A stretch of DNA of 64,000 bases from Methylophaga sp. OBS1. GTDB lineage: Bacteria > Pseudomonadota > Gammaproteobacteria > Nitrosococcales > Methylophagaceae. How positions within the stretch are numbered: the first letter of the stretch is position 1; each line of letters opens with the position of its first letter. The stretch is taken from assembly GCF_026319365.1 (NCBI RefSeq), contig NZ_JAPDMS010000001.1, positions 1,242,456-1,306,455 on the forward strand, given 5' to 3'. Below the pieces are notes generated by a model. It worked only from the letters and a program-made list of their open reading frames with translations, did no database searches and had not been told where the DNA came from. The position numbers were made by a program, and so were the translations under genes. This document shows, one piece after another, positions 27,157 through 35,669 of the stretch.

Positions 27157-28421
27157 TAAAGATCACGGTATTCGACATAGGCTTCATCACGCATTGCCCG
27201 CAACCAGCTTTCCAATTCTTCGTCGATCTTGCGTTGACGGATTTGCTCGCGCGCTTTGTTGCGTTTGAACTCTTCCGCCATGTTTTCTTCACGCCGGTCT
27301 TCCACTTTGATCAGATGCCAGCCAAAACGACTCTGGAAAACATCGCTCATTTCACCAATCGCAAGTTCATCCATTTTTTCCTGGAACTCCGGCACCATTA
27401 CACCGGGACTGACCCAGCCCAGGCTGCCGCCCTCAATGGCTGAACCGGTATCTTCAGAGTGAGCACGGGCCAGTTCGGCAAAATCTTCACCGTTGGCAAT
27501 ACGTTCACGCAGTTGATTCAAACGTGCTTCTGCTTCTTCATCGGTCACGAGTTCGTTGGTCTTAATCAGGATATGACTGGCCAGGGTCTGTTTGACCAGA
27601 TGGGTCTCAGCGCTCTTTTTGTCCTTGAGCCGGACCAGATGAAAGCCACTGCCACTGCGCAGCGGTTCGCTCACTTCGCCGACAGACAGCTTGGGAACGA
27701 CGTCAGCGAATAGTGAAGGCAGTTCACCTTGTTTACGCCATCCCAGTTCTCCCCCTTCCAGTGCATTCTGACCATCGGAGTAACCCGCTGCGACCTGACC
27801 GAAGTCACCGCCTTCGGCCAATAAACCCTGAATCTTTTCCAGTTGTTCCTGCGCCGCCTGTACTTCTTCCGGTGATGCTGCTTCCGGCATACTAATCAGG
27901 ATGTGCTGCAACTGGTATTCAATGTCACTGTTGCCACTCTGCACACTCTGCGTCGACAGGAAGTTATCCACTTCCCGATCAGAAACAACAACACGGTCCT
28001 CCACCTGACCTTTACGCAGTCGGCTGATAATCATCTCTTCACGAATCGTTTCACGGAACTGACTGAAGTCGTAACCGTCTTCTTCAAGAACATCACGAAA
28101 CTGTCTGAGATTCATATTGTTGTTGTCGGCAATCTGACGCAGTGCCGCGTTTAATGCATCATCGCCTACCCTGACGCCCACTTGTTCAGCACGCTGCAAT
28201 TGAAGGCGTTGCATAATCAGTCTTTCCAATACCTGGTCACGCAGCACATCGCTGGGCGGGATCGCAGCCTGACGCTGACGTATTTGCTGCCTTACTGTCT
28301 GCTGCATGTCCATCAACTCGCTTTCCAGAATCACTTCATCATTAACAACGGCAATGATGCGGTCCAGCGGTGCAGCCCAAACATTGCTGGCCACCAATAA
28401 CGCGGCAATCAAAAACTTCAT
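27156..28421 (-). CDS. surA: Periplasmic peptidyl-prolyl isomerase/chaperone SurA
   Basis: Main periplasmic chaperone for outer-membrane beta-barrels such as LptD, encoded just upstream. The 421-residue protein has a signal peptide ending in WA-AP, the N-terminal chaperone domain beginning LDRIIAVVNDEVILESEL, and two parvulin domains (about residues 170-270 and 280-380), each with the GG(E/S)LGW motif. A GTG 24 bases upstream is in frame, but the GGAG ribosome site lies between it and the ATG at 28421, so I used the latter. Confidence 0.95.
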   Translation of the reverse strand: MKFLIAALLVASNVWAAPLDRIIAVVNDEVILESELMDMQQTVRQQIRQRQAAIPPSDVLRDQVLERLIMQRLQLQRAEQVGVRVGDDALNAALRQIADNNNMNLRQFRDVLEEDGYDFSQFRETIREEMIISRLRKGQVEDRVVVSDREVDNFLSTQSVQSGNSDIEYQLQHILISMPEAASPEEVQAAQEQLEKIQGLLAEGGDFGQVAAGYSDGQNALEGGELGWRKQGELPSLFADVVPKLSVGEVSEPLRSGSGFHLVRLKDKKSAETHLVKQTLASHILIKTNELVTDEEAEARLNQLRERIANGEDFAELARAHSEDTGSAIEGGSLGWVSPGVMVPEFQEKMDELAIGEMSDVFQSRFGWHLIKVEDRREENMAEEFKRNKAREQIRQRKIDEELESWLRAMRDEAYVEYRDL

Positions 28422-28504
28422 CAAAATTATTACTCCAAAATTCACGCGGGCATTATATAAGGATCAGTTCAAGCTGTGTGTCACGGCTTTGACTCTAACG
28501 GGGT

Positions 28505-30748
28505 TCAGTCTGCCTGATAACCGCGAATACTGGTCTCCAGCAAGCTGTCAGATTTTTTACCAAAGGCGCCCAGGCCTTTCAGCTCAACCTGGAAATAAAT
28601 GGCCAGATTGCGGTCATCGTCAAAGGCATCATTGACGTAGTTACGTATTGCCAGACGCGTGGCCCAGCAACAACTGTCGTATTGTAAGCCGGCCAGGGCT
28701 TCCAGCGTTTTACCCTGATCGATGGAACGGTACCAGCGACCAAACAGCTGCCAGCGATCTGAGACCGGCACCTGGGCTGAAATGTCGACCTGTTCCAGAC
28801 CTTCCAGGCGGGTAATATCCGCACCATCACGACGGTAACGATGAGAGATGTTGAAAATACCGCCCTTATCACCGCGATAGCGCAGTCCCACCGAGGACAT
28901 ATTGGATTCGGTTTCGCCCGGATCCCACTGGATTTCACCACTGACTGACCATTCGTCATTAATGAATGCCACAGCTTCTGCAATCATATCTGAATCAGCA
29001 TCACTATTTTCAATACCATTGGGCAGGGTTACATTGCGATCATCAAAATAGCGAATCTGTCCCAGCGTCAACCTCAGATTTTCATCACCGGTTTCCTGAT
29101 TGATGATTCTCGAAGTCACAGCGAGCGAGAGCTGATTGGCATCACCGATACGATCGCCACCAATAAAGCGGTCATAGGAGAAAAGCCGGATCATGTTAAA
29201 TGTGGACAGACTGGTGTCAAAGTCGGGAATATCCGATTGATCTCGCTCGGGTATATAAAGATAGAAAGCCCGGGGCTCCAGTGTCTGTAAAAAATTGCCC
29301 TTGCCGATGTTCAGCTCACGCTCGAAAAACAGCCCGGTATCAAAACTGGCTATAGGCAGAGAACGTGATGCATCATCATCAAACTGATTCAGATCATCGC
29401 TTTTGAGATTGTAGCGGGTATGGTTAAACGCCAGTCTGGGCGTGGCAAAAAAGGCTGAGTTACCCATCGGCATACTGACAGCCGGTTCGAAATTAATACG
29501 CTGACCTTCGACCCGGTCATTGTGATCAAACTCCACATACTCCGCATCAAATTCATAGGTCAGGCCCAGCGCCTGGTCAGGCAGGTAACCGCTCAATAGT
29601 AGCTGAGGCAGTCGTTTATATTGTTCAGGTACATCTGACAGGGTCTGATAGCCCTGCATGCGAGCAGTAAAGTTCCAGACATCCCCCACATAACCGGTCT
29701 CAACCAGGCGGTTCAGGTGAGTTCGACTGGACAGACTCAGACTGGAGCCAAAATCCTCGAAATAATTCTCATCCGAGACATAGTTATAATCGACAATCGC
29801 ACGCCAGCGGTTGGGCAGATAAGAACGGTGCTGCCAGGTAAATAACTCACGATCCTCCTGGTAATATGGATTCAGATCTTCACCACTATTTTTGAGATCG
29901 TCTGAATCAAGGAAGTTGGCCTCGATCTCACCCTCTCCCCACTCTGATAAGTAACGGAACTGCCCGCCCAGCATCAACCCACGATCACTCATATATCGCG
30001 GCGTCAAAGTGGCATCCATATTAGGCGCAATGTTCCAGTAATAGGGTGTCATGACATCGAAACCGGTCTCATCACTGTTGCCTACTGAAGGCGGCAGGAA
30101 ACCCGACTTACGCTTATCATTGAGCGGGAAGTTGATGTAAGGCGTATAGAATATGGGGATACCGCCCACGCGAACCACCACGTCTTCGGCTTCCCCGACA
30201 CCGGACACATGGTCCAGGTGGACTTCATCGGCATCCAGCAACCAGGCATTATCCCCTTCCGGACAAGTGGTATAGCTGGCGTTTTTCAAATCTGTGCTGG
30301 CTTTGCCTTTACGCAACAGGTGACTGGCCTGCCCACGGGCATGCATCTGACGGATTCGATACTGGGCATCCAGCATTCTGCCCTCATCTTTTTGCATCGA
30401 CCATTCAGCCTGCTGGGAATCAATGATAATTTCACTATCACGCAGTCTGACATCGCCGCTGGCGGTAACATCACCACTGGCACGATTATACGTGGCGCGC
30501 TCTGCGCTCAGTTGCTGACCGGCGCGGGTGATATCGACATCGCCGGAGAACACCGAGGTACCGCTCTGCAGTAACTGCACATCATTGGCTTTGACATCAA
30601 CCGGGCTCTGCTCCGAATCTACCTCCGATGCCGGCAGGAATAGATCCTCGTAACCAAAGTGGCAACTGAGTCCCTGTTCCTGTTGGGCCGCAACCGTCCC
30701 GGTAATGCAGGACAGTAATAAGGTAGAGAGAAGCTTTAATTTGCGCAT
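28505..30748 (-). CDS. lptD: LPS-assembly outer membrane protein LptD
   Basis: Beta-barrel that, plugged by LptE, inserts lipopolysaccharide into the outer leaflet. The 747-residue protein has a signal peptide ending in VAA, an N-terminal OstA/LptA-like beta-jellyroll (VKANDVQLLQSGTSVFSGDVDITRAG), and the LptD barrel with FPLNDKRKSGFLPPS. The C-terminal strand region carries the paired cysteines DSCCWATRLAIRNY. Start: a GAGGAT ribosome site serves ATG 30748, while an in-frame TTG lies 12 bases upstream. It leads the lptD-surA-pdxA-rsmA series. Confidence 0.95.
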   Translation of the reverse strand: MRKLKLLSTLLLSCITGTVAAQQEQGLSCHFGYEDLFLPASEVDSEQSPVDVKANDVQLLQSGTSVFSGDVDITRAGQQLSAERATYNRASGDVTASGDVRLRDSEIIIDSQQAEWSMQKDEGRMLDAQYRIRQMHARGQASHLLRKGKASTDLKNASYTTCPEGDNAWLLDADEVHLDHVSGVGEAEDVVVRVGGIPIFYTPYINFPLNDKRKSGFLPPSVGNSDETGFDVMTPYYWNIAPNMDATLTPRYMSDRGLMLGGQFRYLSEWGEGEIEANFLDSDDLKNSGEDLNPYYQEDRELFTWQHRSYLPNRWRAIVDYNYVSDENYFEDFGSSLSLSSRTHLNRLVETGYVGDVWNFTARMQGYQTLSDVPEQYKRLPQLLLSGYLPDQALGLTYEFDAEYVEFDHNDRVEGQRINFEPAVSMPMGNSAFFATPRLAFNHTRYNLKSDDLNQFDDDASRSLPIASFDTGLFFERELNIGKGNFLQTLEPRAFYLYIPERDQSDIPDFDTSLSTFNMIRLFSYDRFIGGDRIGDANQLSLAVTSRIINQETGDENLRLTLGQIRYFDDRNVTLPNGIENSDADSDMIAEAVAFINDEWSVSGEIQWDPGETESNMSSVGLRYRGDKGGIFNISHRYRRDGADITRLEGLEQVDISAQVPVSDRWQLFGRWYRSIDQGKTLEALAGLQYDSCCWATRLAIRNYVNDAFDDDRNLAIYFQVELKGLGAFGKKSDSLLETSIRGYQAD

Positions 30749-30760
30749 GTTCATCCTCAA

Positions 30761-30990
30761 GCTGCTGACCCAGCCATGATTAACGTCCTGACCGAATGAA
30801 AAATAACGCTCAATTTATCGCATATATATAAGTAATCAGCAAATTAGTTCCGTCGCTATCAGCCACGCTGAAGCGGATAATCCCATCTGCTCAAAGACTT
30901 AGCTTTAAGGCCTGCTGGTGAGTGATTTTCAGGCCGTTCATCAGGCACGCTGAATCCGCTGAGGGGATAAAATAATTTTGTCATGATGTG
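30761..30990. other. lptD upstream region
   Basis: Mostly A+T-rich. On the minus strand, GGAACT (30846-30851) resembles the -35 element of sigmaE promoters, and an alternating TATATATA run lies at 30823-30830. The sigmaE -10 consensus is not clear, so sigmaE control of lptD, known in E. coli, is possible but not shown here. No ORF or RNA gene was seen. Confidence 0.35.
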
Positions 30991-31019
30991 TTGACAGAGC
31001 GGGCTTCAGTCCCTATAGT
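30991..31019 (+). promoter_or_regulatory. sigma70 promoter of the tRNA-Ala/tRNA-Glu cluster
   Basis: TTGACA (30991-30996), a 17-base spacer and TATAGT (31014-31019) lie 15 bases before tRNA-Ala. A G+C-rich discriminator follows (ATGCGC), typical of stringently controlled stable-RNA promoters. Confidence 0.88.
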
Positions 31020-31034
31020 ATGCGCTTCCTTTCG

Positions 31035-31110
31035 GGGGCTATAGCTCAGCTGGGAGAGCGCCTGCATGGCATGCAGGAGGTCGGCGGTTCGATCCCGCCT
31101 AGCTCCACCA
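31035..31110 (+). tRNA. tRNA-Ala (anticodon GGC)
   Basis: A 76-nt cloverleaf ending in CCA. The acceptor GGGGCTA pairs with TAGCTCC (one G-U). The anticodon loop ATGGCAT gives GGC, between CCTGC and GCAGG. It is the first gene of the cluster. Confidence 0.96.
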
Positions 31111-31133
31111 ATAACTCGAAAGAAAAGTTTTAG

Positions 31134-31209
31134 GTCCCCATCGTCTAGAGGCCTAGGACACCGCCCTTTCACGGCGGTAACAGGGGTTCGAATCCCCTTG
31201 GGGACGCCA
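31134..31209 (+). tRNA. tRNA-Glu (anticodon TTC), copy 1
   Basis: A 76-nt cloverleaf starting GTCCCCATCG and ending GGGGACGCCA. The anticodon loop CTTTCAC lies between CCGCC and GGCGG. Copy 2 has the same sequence 131 bases further on. Confidence 0.97.
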
Positions 31210-31214
31210 AATTG

Positions 31215-31244
31215 AGGGTCTGAACAATCAGACCCTTTTCTTTT
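31215..31244 (+). terminator. Terminator between the two tRNA-Glu genes
   Basis: A 9-bp stem AGGGTCTGA/TCAGACCCT with loop ACAA is followed by TTTCTTTT. It sits 5 bases after copy 1, so copy 2 is reached only by read-through or from its own promoter, which I could not identify in the 20 bases left. Confidence 0.82.
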
Positions 31245-31264
31245 GAGACAATTTAAAGACCTGG

Positions 31265-31340
31265 GTCCCCATCGTCTAGAGGCCTAGGACACCGCCCTTT
31301 CACGGCGGTAACAGGGGTTCGAATCCCCTTGGGGACGCCA
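31265..31340 (+). tRNA. tRNA-Glu (anticodon TTC), copy 2
   Basis: Identical to copy 1 over all 76 bases, including the encoded CCA. It ends 13 bases before the convergent lptG stop. Confidence 0.97.
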
Positions 31341-31353
31341 TCTTTATTCTGTT

Positions 31354-32418
31354 TTACCTTACCCGCTTGTTCATCCACAAAGCCAGTGCGGCAAACAGCA
31401 TAGTCGGAAACGACGATGCCAGCCACGGCAACAAACCGAACACCAGCCCCATGTGCTGAAAGCTCTGGTTAAAAAGGTGAAAGCCGATTCCGAGCAAAGC
31501 ACCGGCCAGAATCCGGCCCCCTATCGGCGCTGAACGCAGTGGTCCAAATACAAACGGCACGGCCAGCAGCACCATCACCGCCGCACTCACCGGCATCATC
31601 AATTTACTCCAGAAAGCCAGCTCATACTGGGCCACCGACTGATGATTGTCTTTCAGATAGGTCACATATTCCAACAAGTCCCACACCGGTAAGAATTCAG
31701 GCGGCACCACCACGATATTGACCATGCCCGGATTGAGCTGGGATTGCCAGCGGGCGTGCGTGACAGACCGGACCTTGACCCCTGCCTCATTAATCGTACT
31801 CTGGACGACATCGGTTAAGATCCAGCTTTCATCCTGATATTCTGCTTTGACAGCCCGGGTCAGGATCCGCAGCCGGTGATTGTCATCAAACTCATAGATC
31901 GCCACATTGGAAAAACTGCCGTCGGCATTAATTCTGTCAATGTGATTGAAATGGTTACCGTCACGGGTCCAGAAACCATGTTCGGAGCGTGTTCCCACCG
32001 TGCCGGTCTGCGCCACCGACTGTAACTGTCTGGCATATTGTTCAGTAATCGGTCGAAGCCCTTCACCAATGACCAAAGCCACCAGCATCAGTATGGCTGC
32101 CACCACCACGACAGCTTTATTGATATCGGCAATCGAATAACCCGCGGCCCGCATCGCCACCAGCTCGCTCTGGCTGGCGAGATTACCCAGGCCAATCACA
32201 CTGCCCAGCAAGGCTGCCACCGGCAGTAATTCATAAATCCGCTTGGGCATCGTCAATGCAATATAGCTGAGGATACTGCCGATGCCGTAGTCGCCCTCGC
32301 CCAGATCATCGAGTTCAGTAATAAAGTCCATAAAGGTATACAACGCCAGCAATACCAGCAGCACCAGGGCGGTGCTGGCAATAATGTTTTTGGCAATGTA
32401 TTTAGACAGTATGCGCAT
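31354..32418 (-). CDS. lptG: LPS export ABC transporter permease LptG
   Basis: Inner-membrane half-transporter that, with LptF and the LptB ATPase, extracts LPS. The 354-residue protein begins RILSKYIAKNIIASTALVLLVL, has the coupling-helix region ELLPVAALLGSVIGLG, a large periplasmic beta-jellyroll (about residues 130-255) and three C-terminal spans. Its ATG abuts the lptF TAA, so the pair is coupled. It converges on the tRNA-Glu array. Confidence 0.94.
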   Translation of the reverse strand: MRILSKYIAKNIIASTALVLLVLLALYTFMDFITELDDLGEGDYGIGSILSYIALTMPKRIYELLPVAALLGSVIGLGNLASQSELVAMRAAGYSIADINKAVVVVAAILMLVALVIGEGLRPITEQYARQLQSVAQTGTVGTRSEHGFWTRDGNHFNHIDRINADGSFSNVAIYEFDDNHRLRILTRAVKAEYQDESWILTDVVQSTINEAGVKVRSVTHARWQSQLNPGMVNIVVVPPEFLPVWDLLEYVTYLKDNHQSVAQYELAFWSKLMMPVSAAVMVLLAVPFVFGPLRSAPIGGRILAGALLGIGFHLFNQSFQHMGLVFGLLPWLASSFPTMLFAALALWMNKRVR

Positions 32419-33549
32419 TTATGAACTTTGTTTTTGTTGATAGCGGGAAAGAAAACGACGCAGGGTCTGACGGTTCAACAGCAGCAACAGCACCACCAGC
32501 ATTAATACATGCACCCAGACGCCACCGAGCCAGACGGGAATGTCCCCCTTGGCGACCCAGGCACGATTGACGCCCAGCAGATTGCTGTAAATGATGTAGA
32601 TCAGCACCGCTGGGACAAATCCGGCATAACGTCCCTGACGGGGACCGGCATTGGCCAGCGGAATCGCCAACAGGCACAGCAGCAGCGTCATCAGGGCCGC
32701 AGCTGTACGCCACTGAACTTCTGCAAGATCACGCGGTTCGCCCCGTGCCAGCAGGTCTGACGTGGCCATCGCCTTGTGACGTTCACGCACCTCGCCTTCC
32801 TGTCCTTTTTCTATCAACAGACTGTGGCTGCCGAACTGCGCGATAGTGAAATCCTGATCCCCCGCTCTGCCCTCATAGCGGTAGCCCTCTTCCAGGACCA
32901 GGAATTTATCCCCGGTTTGCGAATCAATTTCGAAGTGGCCGGTTTCGGAGCGAAATATCAGTGGCTTGTCCTCACGATCAATCTCAATGAAGACATTTTC
33001 CATAAACTGCTTATTGGCGCTGAGCCCCTGCGAATAAAAGGTCCAGTCGCCGCCTTCACTTTCCTTGAAACTGCCCGCAATCAAGCCCGTCGTATTCGCG
33101 GAAATCTTGGCCTTTTCCTGTAATTCATAGCGTTCAGACAACACGCCGGGCACCACGAACAATGACAGCACGGCGACAATGACTGCAATGGTACCGGCAA
33201 ACAGCAGCACATTGCGCATGATGCGCAGATTGGAGATGCCACAGGCCGACATGACGGTGAGTTCATTATCGGAACTCATCCGCCCCAGTGACAGCATGAC
33301 AGCGAGAAAAGCGCCTATCGGCAACAGAATCGACAACGCTCCCAGCGAACTCAGGCCAAGCAGGCTGAAAATCACATCGGCTGGCATGTTACCTACCGCG
33401 GCATCTGCGAGATAGCGGGCAAAGCGGGTTGAAATATAGATCAGCCAAAGCACGCCGGTCACAGCGACCAGGTTAATCACAAACTCCCTGAGCAAATAGC
33501 GATCGATGATGGTCAGCCAGGAAGATATCGGGTGCGGAACGTTGAGCAT
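32419..33549 (-). CDS. lptF: LPS export ABC transporter permease LptF
   Basis: Partner of LptG. The protein has about 376 residues, with IIDRYLLREFVINLVAVTGVLW near the start, LGALSILLPIGAFLAVMLSLGRMSSDNELTVMSACG in the coupling region, a jellyroll domain, and C-terminal spans. The frame is open to a TTG at 33594. I chose ATG 33549 because it brings the first membrane helix close to the N-terminus as in the family, though its ribosome site is poor. It is divergent from pepA. Confidence 0.92.
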   Translation of the reverse strand: MLNVPHPISSWLTIIDRYLLREFVINLVAVTGVLWLIYISTRFARYLADAAVGNMPADVIFSLLGLSSLGALSILLPIGAFLAVMLSLGRMSSDNELTVMSACGISNLRIMRNVLLFAGTIAVIVAVLSLFVVPGVLSERYELQEKAKISANTTGLIAGSFKESEGGDWTFYSQGLSANKQFMENVFIEIDREDKPLIFRSETGHFEIDSQTGDKFLVLEEGYRYEGRAGDQDFTIAQFGSHSLLIEKGQEGEVRERHKAMATSDLLARGEPRDLAEVQWRTAAALMTLLLCLLAIPLANAGPRQGRYAGFVPAVLIYIIYSNLLGVNRAWVAKGDIPVWLGGVWVHVLMLVVLLLLLNRQTLRRFLSRYQQKQSS

Positions 33550-33646
33550 TAACGGCGTGTCTTGGTTAGAATAAAACGTTTGTTTTTGGCACAATCAATT
33601 TCGAATTCAAGAAGTCTAAACTAATTCATCCCTACAGGAGAAATCC

Positions 33647-35140
33647 ATGCAGTATTTTGTCACTACCGATGCGCTGGCGTCACAGCAGACTGACTGTCTC
33701 GTTGTTGCCGTTTATGATGGCGGCGAACTGAGCCCCTGCGCTGCGCAGTTGGATGAAGACACCCGCGGCGCGGTGCAGCGTGTGGTTGATGCCGCCGATA
33801 TTACCGGCAAACCGGGTCAGACCCTGTTCATGTATCACCCCGAAGGCATCAAGAGTCCACGTATTCTGCTGGTTGGTGTCGGTAAAAAAGGCAAAACCAC
33901 TGAGAACGATTTCAACGCGGCGACCACCACCATGGCGCAGGTTTTGAATGAAAGTGGCGCACAAACCGCGACCTGTTGTCTCGCCGAGGTGGAACTGGGT
34001 GATCGCTCAGTTGCCTGGAAAGTGCGGCAGACCAGTGTCAATACCGAAACGGCACTCTACCGTTACACACACACTAAAAGTGAAAACAAGCCGATCGAAA
34101 AACCTTTGACACAGCTCAGTTTTGCCTGTGATGAGACTGACACGGCGGCGCTGGGCCAGGCCGTCGATCAAGGCGCAGCGATTGGCCGCGGCATGAACCT
34201 GGCACGTGAACTGGGCAACCTGCCCGGTAACATCTGCACCCCGAGCTATCTGGCCGAGCAAGGTATCAAACTGGGTCAGCAGTTCGACAGCATCACTACC
34301 ACCGTGCTGGATGAAGCGGAAATGGAAAAACTGGGCATGGGGTCCCTGCTTTCAGTCTCCCGCGGCAGTCGTCAACCAGCCAAGCTGATCACCATGGAAT
34401 ACAAGGGTGCCGGCGACGCCAAACCCGTCGTCCTGGTGGGTAAAGGCCTGACTTTTGATGCTGGCGGTATATCCCTCAAACCCGCTCAGGGCATGGATGA
34501 GATGAAATACGACATGTGTGGCTCTGCCAGCGTATTCGGCACCATGCAAACCATCGCAGAACTGGGCCTGCCGATTAATGTTGTGGGCGTGGTTCCCAGC
34601 TCGGAAAATATGCCGGACGGCGATGCCAACAAACCGGGCGATATCGTCACCAGCATGGCCGGAAAAACCATCGAAATTTTGAATACCGACGCTGAAGGCC
34701 GCCTGATTCTGTGTGATGCGCTGACTTATAGCGAACGTTTCGAACCCGATACCGTAATTGATATTGCGACCCTGACCGGGGCGATCATTGTCGCACTGGG
34801 CAGCGTCACAACCGGTGTGATGGCCAACAACCAGGATCTGGCTGATGCCCTGCTCAAAGCCGGTAATGACAGTTACGACCGCGCCTGGCAGTTGCCTCTT
34901 TGGGACGATTACCAGAAACAACTCGACAGTAACTTTGCCGATATCGCCAATGTCGGTGGTAAAGAAGCCGGCAGCGTCACGGCCGCCTGTTTCCTGTCCC
35001 GTTTCACCGAAAAATTCCACTGGGCACATCTGGATATCGCCGGCACTGCCTGGCTCGGCGGTAAAGCCAAGGGGGCAACGGGTCGTCCGGTGCCACTGTT
35101 GGTGCAATATCTGTTGAACAAAATCGAATCACAAAGCTGA
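33647..35140 (+). CDS. pepA: Leucyl aminopeptidase PepA
   Basis: Two-metal cytosolic aminopeptidase (M17 family); in E. coli it also acts as a DNA-binding accessory protein. The 497-residue protein has VGKGLTFDAGGISLKPA, the family signature NTDAEGRLILCDALTY with metal ligands, and GKEAGSVTAACFL near the C-terminus. The ribosome site ACAGGAGAAA is strong. holC follows after one base, as usual in this class. Confidence 0.96.
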   Translation: MQYFVTTDALASQQTDCLVVAVYDGGELSPCAAQLDEDTRGAVQRVVDAADITGKPGQTLFMYHPEGIKSPRILLVGVGKKGKTTENDFNAATTTMAQVLNESGAQTATCCLAEVELGDRSVAWKVRQTSVNTETALYRYTHTKSENKPIEKPLTQLSFACDETDTAALGQAVDQGAAIGRGMNLARELGNLPGNICTPSYLAEQGIKLGQQFDSITTTVLDEAEMEKLGMGSLLSVSRGSRQPAKLITMEYKGAGDAKPVVLVGKGLTFDAGGISLKPAQGMDEMKYDMCGSASVFGTMQTIAELGLPINVVGVVPSSENMPDGDANKPGDIVTSMAGKTIEILNTDAEGRLILCDALTYSERFEPDTVIDIATLTGAIIVALGSVTTGVMANNQDLADALLKAGNDSYDRAWQLPLWDDYQKQLDSNFADIANVGGKEAGSVTAACFLSRFTEKFHWAHLDIAGTAWLGGKAKGATGRPVPLLVQYLLNKIESQS

Positions 35141-35141
35141 T

Positions 35142-35570
35142 ATGACCCGAGTCAGCTTTTACGTGCTGAAGTCAATTGAGCCGGAACAGCGGCAGGCCTT
35201 TGCCTGCCGCCTGGCTGAAAAGATTTATCATCAGGGTCAGCAAGTCTACATCCACACCGAAAATGCCAGCCAGAGTGCCGCGCTGGACGAGGCATTATGG
35301 GCTATCCGCCCGGATAGTTTCGTTCCTCATGAACAGGTAAGTTCAGGCAGTGATAATGCCAGCCCGGTGCTCATCGGCCACGCTGAAACCAGCCCGCCCC
35401 GACTGATGGATGTATTAATCAACCTCACCGATCAGCAACCGCTGTTTTTCAGTCAGTTTGAACGGGTGGCTGAGATTATCGACGATAATGCCCCGGTGAA
35501 ACAGGCGGGGCGAGAACGTTTTCAGTTCTACAAACAGCGTGGCTACGAACTCGATACCTTCCACATTTAA
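35142..35570 (+). CDS. holC: DNA polymerase III chi subunit
   Basis: Chi links the clamp loader to single-stranded-DNA-binding protein. The 142-residue protein starts TRVSFYVLKSIEPEQRQAFACRLAEKIY and ends with the conserved RERFQFYKQRGYELDTFHI-like tail. Its position between pepA and valS is the standard gammaproteobacterial order. Confidence 0.93.
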   Translation: MTRVSFYVLKSIEPEQRQAFACRLAEKIYHQGQQVYIHTENASQSAALDEALWAIRPDSFVPHEQVSSGSDNASPVLIGHAETSPPRLMDVLINLTDQQPLFFSQFERVAEIIDDNAPVKQAGRERFQFYKQRGYELDTFHI

Positions 35571-35669
35571 TTTTCCTGCAGACCAATTTCCGATTGCGGC
35601 TGACCGCGACCTGCCTCAGCAGGTATAATGCCCTGCTACTTTAACGACTTAGATCTGAACAAGAACAAG

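Noticed and set aside
30981..31172. Minus-strand ORF across tRNA-Ala and the first tRNA-Glu (contains DRTADLLHA-like text)
   Set aside because: Same artefact: it is antisense tRNA sequence, not a gene.
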